DNA of 22,567 bases, taken from assembly GCA_035288785.1 (NCBI GenBank), contig DATDZF010000023.1:1-22567 (forward strand). Reading direction: 5' to 3'. The stretch is from JACRGC01 sp035288785. Lineage in GTDB: Archaea > Micrarchaeota > Micrarchaeia > Norongarragalinales > SBBD01. Positions within the stretch are counted from its first letter, which is position 1; each line of letters begins with the position of its first letter. Below, in pieces: positions 17,387-22,567 of the stretch. A model generated the notes under the pieces. It ran no database searches, was not told the DNA's origin, and saw only the letters and a list, made by a program, of their open reading frames with translations. Position numbers and translations under genes: made by a program.

Positions 17387-18415
17387 TTACTTCTGCTCCT
17401 CTTCCTGCTGCTCAATTCCGCGTAGCTTTTGCAGCAAGCTGCGGATTTTTGGCACATCCTCCTCTGCTATTTTCCTTGGCGGCCTTAGCCGGAAGAGCGC
17501 TAATATTGCAAGGATTACAAGGCAGAAAAAGCCCACAATATACGAATAGTACCATGGCAATTGGGGCCCGCGCCTGCCCGCCTTCCTTTGGAGCTCCCTT
17601 GCCTTCGAAGCAACGGAAGCAAAGCTTTCGGGTGGAGGCATGAAGCCAGCCGAAAGGTCCTTTTCAAGTGCAATGAGCTCTGCATCAAGCGCCGTCAAGG
17701 AATGGCTTTGCACCAATAGCCACGGATCATCCTCGCCGTATCGTTTTTTTGCATTGCTTATGGCAAGCGATGCATTTGCATATGCCGCTGCAGCCGGAAA
17801 ATAATACGGGAGCGCCTTTCCGTAATTGTCAAGGAGTGATTTTGCCTCAAAGAGTTCGGAATCAAAATCCCCCGAAGTCCGCGATATGGACGTGCGGGTT
17901 TTGACGCGCCGAAGGTTGAAGAGGAGCTCATCAAGACGGATGAACTTTTGCTCTATCACCGGGAACTCCACTTCCCGGTAGGCGTGCACTTTGAGCCGCA
18001 GCCCATTCCACCTATCTTTCTGGAGGCGCAAAACATCGGACCTCTCAAGTGCAGCCATTTTGCCTTCAGCTTCAATTTGCCTAGTGGAGAGCTGCGTTAT
18101 CACCGATAGTACCGATGAGTTCAAGTCTAGCGTCTCGTTGTTGCATCCCTTATAGCCCCGCCGGATGTATTCTCCAAGGACATCCTCGATTCTGGCGGTT
18201 TCTATGGCCGCAAGCTCGGATCCCTTCTCCTCAAGGAGCACAGAAGGCACGCAATTGATAAAAAGCAAATAATACGTCGAGGAGAGGGCGTAGAATTGCA
18301 CATCGGTATGGTTTTCGCCCTCGCGGATGCGAAGTGCAATCTGGTCGTTTATTGAAAGGGATGCGGCAAATGCAAAGGCCAAAAGGAGGGCCAGCCCTAG
18401 CACCATTATTTTCAT
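17387..18415 (-). CDS. Secreted helical protein with C-terminal membrane anchor (342 aa, unknown family)
   Basis: The start at 18415 gives a clear signal peptide (MKIMVLGLALLLAFAFAAS), probably cleaved near residue 17-18. The ectodomain (about 20-285) is mainly charged and helical, with long Leu/Glu/Lys/Arg stretches (about 65-175 and 235-280) likely to form coiled coils, and two cysteines (C55, C91). One membrane helix follows (WYYSYIVGFFCLVILAILALF, about residues 288-308). The cytosolic tail is basic at first (RLRPPRK) and ends very Gln/Glu-rich. Topology is therefore N-out, C-in. The closest functional guess is an envelope or membrane-organising protein; no enzymatic motif is visible. It is convergent with the 208-aa gene and divergent from secF, so it is its own transcription unit. 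Confidence 0.87.
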   Translation of the reverse strand: MKIMVLGLALLLAFAFAASLSINDQIALRIREGENHTDVQFYALSSTYYLLFINCVPSVLLEEKGSELAAIETARIEDVLGEYIRRGYKGCNNETLDLNSSVLSVITQLSTRQIEAEGKMAALERSDVLRLQKDRWNGLRLKVHAYREVEFPVIEQKFIRLDELLFNLRRVKTRTSISRTSGDFDSELFEAKSLLDNYGKALPYYFPAAAAYANASLAISNAKKRYGEDDPWLLVQSHSLTALDAELIALEKDLSAGFMPPPESFASVASKARELQRKAGRRGPQLPWYYSYIVGFFCLVILAILALFRLRPPRKIAEEDVPKIRSLLQKLRGIEQQEEEQK

Positions 18416-18452
18416 GAAGGGGTTATGGCTGGCTGGTTAAAAGGGATATTGG

Positions 18453-18464
18453 TTTTTTTTTAAG
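18453..18464 (-). promoter_or_regulatory. Predicted TATA box for the 342-aa membrane protein
   Basis: The minus strand reads CTTAAAAAAAAA here, about 40-50 nt upstream of the ATG at 18415, which places initiation roughly 15-20 nt before the start codon. No strong Shine-Dalgarno lies in between, which fits a short-leader archaeal gene. Confidence 0.5.
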
Positions 18465-18530
18465 AAAATCGCCTGCTTGGAGCCGCAAGCGGTGCTTTGG
18501 AAAACGGGGTAATGGCGTGCCAATATCATG

Positions 18531-18540
18531 CTTAATAAAG
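18531..18540 (+). promoter_or_regulatory. Predicted TATA box for secF-secD
   Basis: CTTAATAAAG lies 32 nt upstream of the secF ATG, so transcription would begin within about 10 nt of the start codon, giving an almost leaderless mRNA. There is no Shine-Dalgarno before secF, in agreement. A second AT-rich stretch (CTAAATTTTA, 18551-18560) seems too close to serve. Confidence 0.45.
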
Positions 18541-18571
18541 CTGATGAGCCCTAAATTTTACCCGAATTCCC

Positions 18572-19705
18572 ATGGAGTTGCCAAACCCTTACGAGAGCAA
18601 GCAGTACAAGAAGCTCATATTGCTTCCACTTGCACTCATAATCATTTCCCTGTTTTTCATCCCGAGCATCCAGAAGGGCGTGGACTTGAAGGGAGGCACC
18701 CTCATCACGGTCATAACAAACGATCCGCAGGAAATCCTTGCCGAAAAGAAAATCGCAATTGAGGATGCGCTGTCAAAATTCTCAACAGGCGTTAGCGTGA
18801 GGCCCTTTGAGAATCCCTCTGGCAGGGGCTTTGAAATCGAAGTGGGCGCAAGCGATGTCTTGGATAGGGCTGAGGGCCAAATTGCCGCATTGAAGCAGCG
18901 CGACACTGACCTTGCATTCGAGATGATCGCCCTGCAGGGCCTGGAATCAACTGAAACGGACAAAGCCAAGATCGACGTCCAGAGGCAAAAAGTGGAGGAC
19001 ATGAAGGGCTTGCTGATAAAGGAGGCAAGTGCCTTGCTTACGCTTCTTGGCTCTTCAAAGACTATCCCCGATTATTCCTCTGCGGTCCAGGTTGCAGAAG
19101 ATGAGTACCTTTTACTATCATCTTCCACCAGGGAAAGGATAATTTCGGAAATCCGCGGGCTGATATCAGTCGAATCATACAGCTCGAAGGAGGTGGGGGC
19201 TAGCCTTGGAAGGTTCTTCCTCTCAAAAACCGCGGAAATCATACTGGTCTCGCTGATCGCGGCGGGCCTCCTTGTGGTTTTGATATTCCGGGGCACGATC
19301 GCATCCGTTGCCGTGATGTTTGGCGCATTTGCAGACATCGTCATTACCGCTGGCGCAATGGGCCTTTTAGGCATCCCGCTGAGCCTTGCAACTGTGGCAG
19401 CCCTTATGATGCTTATTGGCTTTTCCGTCGATACCGACATGCTTCTCACGATCCGGGCACTCAAGCGCACCGAAGGGGAGGTCAAGGAAAGGGTATACGA
19501 TGCGATGCAAACCGCACTCGTCATGAACAGCTGCGCAATTGCCGCATTCACCGTCCTTGTCATTGTTGCAACATTCTTGAGGATAGAAACGTACTACCAG
19601 ATCGGGATGGTTGCGCTCATAGGCGGGCTTGTTGATTTTATCGCCGTTTGGGCGGGGAACGCGGTTCTGGTGCTTTGGTATGCGGAAATACGGAAAACCA
19701 GATAG
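18572..19705 (+). CDS. secF: Protein translocase subunit SecF (archaeal)
   Basis: SecF works with SecD in the cytoplasmic membrane to help SecYE-dependent export, coupling ion flow to movement of the outer domain; archaea have no SecA. The protein (377 aa) has a first membrane helix (about 15-33), then GVDLKGGT (36-43), the hallmark joining helix 1 to the outer domain. A long helical outer insertion follows (about 95-200). Five more helices (about 220-372) contain IPLSLATVAALMMLIGF and the conserved GFSVDTDMLLT (283-293), the archaeal counterpart of the conserved Asp region of SecF helix 4. It is about 80-90 residues longer than many archaeal SecF proteins, mainly in the outer domain. The secD start is 15 nt after its stop, so the two are an operon in the archaeal F-before-D order. 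Start chosen as the first ATG before the first helix. Confidence 0.96.
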   Translation: MELPNPYESKQYKKLILLPLALIIISLFFIPSIQKGVDLKGGTLITVITNDPQEILAEKKIAIEDALSKFSTGVSVRPFENPSGRGFEIEVGASDVLDRAEGQIAALKQRDTDLAFEMIALQGLESTETDKAKIDVQRQKVEDMKGLLIKEASALLTLLGSSKTIPDYSSAVQVAEDEYLLLSSSTRERIISEIRGLISVESYSSKEVGASLGRFFLSKTAEIILVSLIAAGLLVVLIFRGTIASVAVMFGAFADIVITAGAMGLLGIPLSLATVAALMMLIGFSVDTDMLLTIRALKRTEGEVKERVYDAMQTALVMNSCAIAAFTVLVIVATFLRIETYYQIGMVALIGGLVDFIAVWAGNAVLVLWYAEIRKTR

Positions 19706-19720
19706 GGAAAGGCAGATCAA

Positions 19721-21325
19721 ATGTCGTCGATAATTACAGCGGTTTTGAAGAAAAAGCGGGTGCAGCTTTTGATTGCAGCCCTAGCAATCGTGCTTGCGCT
19801 AATCGCCCTTAAGGGGATCAACTACGGCATCGAGTTCGAAGGGGGGGTAAGGATACCGATCACCCTCATATCAAAGGAGCCTATTTCGGCAGATACGATG
19901 AGCCTTGCAGCAGATACGCTCAAGCAGCGGATCAACAAATACGGGCTGTCGCAATCGGTTGTAAGGCCGCTTGGGGAAAAGGAGATCATAGTCGAAATAC
20001 CCAAAGCGGACGAGAACGTCATCAAGAGCATTGAAAAGATCCTGCGCGAGCAGGGACGGTTCGAGGCGCTCATCGACGGAAAGGATGCGCTCGAGGGCAG
20101 GTATGTCCTCCAGAACGCAATCGGTGGCGCAAATGGGGAGCGGGTCTTTGCTTCCTCTGGAAGCTACAGATGGGAGCTGGATTTTGCCGTAACCCGCGAG
20201 GGCGGCGAGCAGTTTGCCAGGGTTGCTCTTGGAAAAGCGAACTTCCCAGTGTATATGATGCTCGATAGGCCTGAAAACGCCGTGGTCATCATATCAAAGG
20301 CGGGTTTCAACCAGATCGGGGACTTTTCCGGTGTGGAAAAGGCGATGCAAGAAGCGCTCCGGAAGGACAATGCGAATATTGAGCTTATTTATTCAGAAGA
20401 TCTTTTGGCGCAGAAGGCAAGGCTGCAGGACCGGTCAAGGGCGATTATTTCCGAAACCCTAAGCAAGGATGCAGAGGTTATTTCAATCCTGAAGGCGGAG
20501 GGGTTCTCCGAAGATGCAGAGGCGGCTAGGGCAATTGTTGTCCGGAGCGATGCGGAAATGATGCCCGAAACATATACGGCAAATCTTGGCGCAACCACAA
20601 TCTCGCGCTGGAGGGGGGTTGGTCTCCTATCCGCGCCAGTGCTATCCGAAGGGCTCGCTACGGGCGCAGTTTCCCAATCGTATTCAATTACAGGAACGGC
20701 AACGGGCGCTACTGGAGAAGAGCAGAAGCGCAATGCGCTTTCCGAACTCAAGGAATTGAAAAGCGTCATCTCGGGGGGCAAGCTTCCAGTGAGCACGGTC
20801 ATAGGGAGCGCATACGTGGTCGCACCCCAGCTGGGCAAGCAGTTCCTGGCATACAGCTTCATGGGAATTGCCCTTGCAATAGTTGCCGTCAGTGCGATAA
20901 TTTTCCTGAAATACAGAAGGGCGGTGCTTGTTGTCCCGATCATAATCATCAGCATGCTCGAGATATTCCTCACATCTGCCATAATGGGAATATTCGGGAC
21001 CCTCGACCTTTCAGCGGTTGCCGCGTTAATTGCGCTCATAGGCACCGGCGTCAACGATCAGATAATCATAACTGACGAGCTCCTCAAGAAAGGAAGGCTC
21101 GACCAGGAGCAAAGCGCAAGGTCGGTAAAGGAGCGGATCGGCAAGGCATTTTACATAATTTTTGCGGTTGCGGGCGCAATACTTGCCGTTATGCTGCCCC
21201 TGTTCTTATCAGGAATAGTCGAGGTCACGGGCTTTGCGCTATCCACAATCATCGGAGTCATCGTCGGCGTTGGCATTACGCGGCCCGCTTTCGGGGAGAT
21301 AGTGGAAGAAATCAGCGCATCTTGA
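19721..21325 (+). CDS. secD: Protein translocase subunit SecD (archaeal)
   Basis: SecD partners SecF in the membrane and carries the larger outer domain that engages emerging protein. The protein is 534 aa. It has helix 1 (about 13-31), then GIEFEGG (36-42), a first outer subdomain with the ferredoxin-like pattern (about 46-120), and a large head region (about 125-365) that includes GGKLPV (352-357), the archaeal form of the conserved loop before the second helix. Helices 2-6 (about 375-525) contain LSAVAALIALIGTGVNDQII with the conserved Asp (D446) and the terminal TRPAFGE (520-526). Length is normal for archaeal SecD. A weak AAAGGCAGAT lies just before the ATG. The gene is probably co-transcribed with secF. 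Confidence 0.97.
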   Translation: MSSIITAVLKKKRVQLLIAALAIVLALIALKGINYGIEFEGGVRIPITLISKEPISADTMSLAADTLKQRINKYGLSQSVVRPLGEKEIIVEIPKADENVIKSIEKILREQGRFEALIDGKDALEGRYVLQNAIGGANGERVFASSGSYRWELDFAVTREGGEQFARVALGKANFPVYMMLDRPENAVVIISKAGFNQIGDFSGVEKAMQEALRKDNANIELIYSEDLLAQKARLQDRSRAIISETLSKDAEVISILKAEGFSEDAEAARAIVVRSDAEMMPETYTANLGATTISRWRGVGLLSAPVLSEGLATGAVSQSYSITGTATGATGEEQKRNALSELKELKSVISGGKLPVSTVIGSAYVVAPQLGKQFLAYSFMGIALAIVAVSAIIFLKYRRAVLVVPIIIISMLEIFLTSAIMGIFGTLDLSAVAALIALIGTGVNDQIIITDELLKKGRLDQEQSARSVKERIGKAFYIIFAVAGAILAVMLPLFLSGIVEVTGFALSTIIGVIVGVGITRPAFGEIVEEISAS

Positions 21326-21352
21326 TTGCTCCGCACATTAGTTGGGAATTAA

Positions 21353-21361
21353 GGATTTTTT
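21353..21361 (+). terminator. Weak T-tract after secD
   Basis: A run of seven T (21355-21361) follows the secD stop by about 30 nt. With the separate TATA-like box after it, this suggests that the secFD and metE-like transcripts are distinct, though read-through is possible. Confidence 0.4.
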
Positions 21362-21376
21362 TACAGGGGGCAGTCC

Positions 21377-21388
21377 GCTTAAAGTAAT
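21377..21388 (+). promoter_or_regulatory. Predicted TATA box for the metE-like pair
   Basis: GCTTAAAGTAAT lies about 50 nt upstream of the TTG start at 21436, so initiation near 21408 would leave a leader of about 28 nt that includes the Shine-Dalgarno at 21422-21426. Confidence 0.45.
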
Positions 21389-21421
21389 ATCAAATAACAA
21401 GGCATTTGCATTCGTAGAACA

Positions 21422-21426
21422 GAGGT
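21422..21426 (+). promoter_or_regulatory. Ribosome binding site that selects a TTG start
   Basis: GAGGT lies nine bases before TTG at 21436 and only two bases before the ATG at 21429. The latter opens an eight-codon frame ending in TGA. The site therefore supports TTG as the start of the MetE-N-like protein; the in-frame ATG at 21466 has no comparable site. Confidence 0.6.
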
Positions 21427-21435
21427 CGATGGAAT

Positions 21436-22416
21436 TTGGCTTTTGCAAATCATGAAAACAGGTGCATGGGCGCCATACTGGCCGGCCCAGTATCCAGATC
21501 GGACAAAACGGCAGCGGCGCATCGGGCGGTGCGCGATGGGCAGGCAGGCATTGCTGAATTCGAAAAGGCAATCGAATCCGACAGGATCCAGATAGTATCC
21601 AGCCAGAAGAATTTTGCATTCGTGAGCGGCGGGCAGTCGGATTGGCTCGACATCATGCGGCCGCTTGCGCATGGGCTGCCTGGATTTGAAAAAAGGCAAA
21701 CATCCGGGGAGGATTCAATTGGCCCCGTGACCAGGTGGTTTTCAACGAACACGTTTTACAGGAAACCCACCATCATCGGGCAGATTCGAAGCTTGGGGAA
21801 CGAAATTTCCGGGGCGCTACCAGAAATTCAAAACGGAATTGCATTCCTCCTAGGCCCCTACTCATTTTGCCGCCTTGTTGAAAACAGCCATTACAAAAAC
21901 AACGCGGAGCTCATGGGGGATTATTCAAAGGCAATAGTGGCAAATCTTGCGCAATTGGGAAGGAAGGGCTACAAGTGCATCCTTTTCCTCGAGCCGTGCA
22001 TCGGGTATGAGCAGCCCTCGAAAAAGTTGGAGACGCCTGCGGGCTACTTGGAGGCGTTGGATATTGTTTCCGGCAAGGGATTAAAGCTGGGGATCCACTT
22101 CCCCCAGGCCAATGGCGCCCTCGCCATCCCGATTGTCGAGGATGCCCGCATAGATTTCGTCGGCATTGACGGAATACACACCGATTTCAGCAAAGTTTCG
22201 ACCCGCAAGGATTTGCTCCTTGGGATCGTGGATGGCGGCAGGGCGGGAATCGAGGGGGCAGATTCATTGAAAAACGAGATTGCAAGGTTCCAAAGCGAAG
22301 CGCAATTTTCCGGCAGGTATTATATCGGGCCAAACGATAGGCTCTTCGATGTGCCGTTTGGGATTGCGCTTGAAAAAATCAGGGCGCTTTCCGCCTTAGG
22401 TGAACAACCTTTATGA
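21436..22416 (+). CDS. Stand-alone MetE N-terminal-domain-like protein (Meth_synt_1 type)
   Basis: The protein (326 aa from a TTG start) matches the N-terminal barrel of cobalamin-independent methionine synthase. GPVTRWFSTNTFYRKP (96-111) corresponds to the MetE 'TKWFDTNYHY' signature, FLLGPYSF (137-144) to 'LGPvtf', FLEPCIGYE (184-192) to the 'qiDEPal' strand, and LLLGIVDGGRAGIE (260-273) to 'lslGvinGRN'. In full-length MetE this half is non-catalytic and helps bind the folate substrate. Here the equivalents of the zinc ligands are absent: LGIHFPQANG (218-227) has His but no following Cys, and the region where a catalytic barrel has 'PDC' reads PND (299-301). A structural or substrate-binding partner for the next gene is therefore likely. 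The two genes overlap by ATGA. An ATG start at 21466 would remove ten residues without touching the core. Confidence 0.82.
   Translation: MAFANHENRCMGAILAGPVSRSDKTAAAHRAVRDGQAGIAEFEKAIESDRIQIVSSQKNFAFVSGGQSDWLDIMRPLAHGLPGFEKRQTSGEDSIGPVTRWFSTNTFYRKPTIIGQIRSLGNEISGALPEIQNGIAFLLGPYSFCRLVENSHYKNNAELMGDYSKAIVANLAQLGRKGYKCILFLEPCIGYEQPSKKLETPAGYLEALDIVSGKGLKLGIHFPQANGALAIPIVEDARIDFVGIDGIHTDFSKVSTRKDLLLGIVDGGRAGIEGADSLKNEIARFQSEAQFSGRYYIGPNDRLFDVPFGIALEKIRALSALGEQPL
22398..22403 (+). promoter_or_regulatory. Shine-Dalgarno for the MetE catalytic-domain gene
   Basis: AGGTGA lies inside the end of the upstream coding region, nine bases before the ATG at 22413. With the ATGA stop/start overlap, it points to translational coupling and equal production of the two proteins. 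Confidence 0.6.
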
Positions 22417-22567
22417 GGGAAAAAGCATTCATCACCCAAGAGATCGGGAGCATACAAAGGCCGGCATGGAGGCAAAAACTTGATGCAAAGCCCCTCCCGG
22501 AATGGATAGCCGAGGCGATTTTTTGGGGGGAAAGGCTTGGCGTCAAGGAAAAAAGCGAGCTTGCCAA
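22413..22567 (+). CDS. MetE C-terminal (catalytic) domain-like methionine synthase, 5' part only
   Basis: Only about 51 residues are in the window. They begin MREKAFITQEIGSIQRPAWR. The 'iTqeIGSiqrP' start is the opening strand of the catalytic barrel of archaeal MetE-like proteins (compare 'PTTTIGSFPQT' in bacterial MetE), where the conserved Gly-Ser binds homocysteine. The next segment (WIAEAIFWGERLGVKEK) fits the first helix. This enzyme would transfer a methyl group to homocysteine to make methionine. Zinc ligands would lie further downstream and cannot be checked. The methyl donor (folate, methylcobalamin or another corrinoid protein) cannot be told from this fragment. Confidence 0.75.
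   Translation, partial: MREKAFITQEIGSIQRPAWRQKLDAKPLPEWIAEAIFWGERLGVKEKSELA

Noticed and set aside
18589..21054. Antisense frames of up to 221 codons over secF and secD
   Set aside because: SecF and SecD are recognised by several conserved motifs on the plus strand; the antisense frames are Ser/Ile-rich mirror products.
21429..21455. ATG at 21429 as the start of the MetE-N-like gene
   Set aside because: It is in another frame, meets TGA after eight codons and is only two bases from the ribosome binding site.

Overview
The window looks archaeal, probably from a DPANN-type lineage such as Micrarchaeota or Diapherotrites. The lineage is my inference. The evidence is a SecF-then-SecD gene pair in the archaeal form, a methionine-synthase (MetE) pair split into separate N- and C-terminal proteins, TATA-like boxes about 45 nt upstream of two minus-strand starts, weak or absent Shine-Dalgarno sites on several genes, and secreted proteins dense in N-glycosylation sequons.

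Layout. (1) Positions 1-16143, minus strand: one uninterrupted reading frame of at least 5,381 codons fills 71% of the window and runs off the left edge. It encodes a giant membrane-anchored surface protein. From the N-terminus it has an AbrB/SpoVT-like DNA-binding-type domain (cytosolic), a basic stretch, one transmembrane anchor, a Ser/Pro-rich stalk, a small beta-type domain, a second Ser/Pro stalk, about 900 residues of diverse Ig-like/DUF11-like modules, and then about 12 tandem units of ~325 aa. Each unit has three beta-sandwich-like modules. The units are arranged in a higher-order period of three units (~2.9 kb): three complete copies and the beginning of a fourth. (2) 16144-16565: an AT-rich divergent intergenic region with two promoters, inverted repeats and a direct repeat. 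(3) 16566-17192, plus: a small secreted, sequon-rich protein with a good TATA box, followed by T-tracts and a hairpin. (4) 17387-18415, minus: a signal-peptide protein with a helical ectodomain and a C-terminal membrane anchor. (5) 18572-21325, plus: secF-secD, the membrane proteins that assist Sec translocation. (6) 21436-22567, plus: a stand-alone MetE N-terminal-domain protein whose stop overlaps (ATGA) the start of a MetE catalytic-domain protein cut by the right edge.

How they may work together: the three envelope proteins (giant protein, 208-aa protein, 342-aa protein) would all leave the cytosol through the Sec route that SecDF supports, and they lie next to secFD. The methionine genes look like ordinary metabolism. 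The most unusual object is the giant protein, because it joins a cytosolic AbrB-type domain to a cell-surface fibre with a nested repeat structure.
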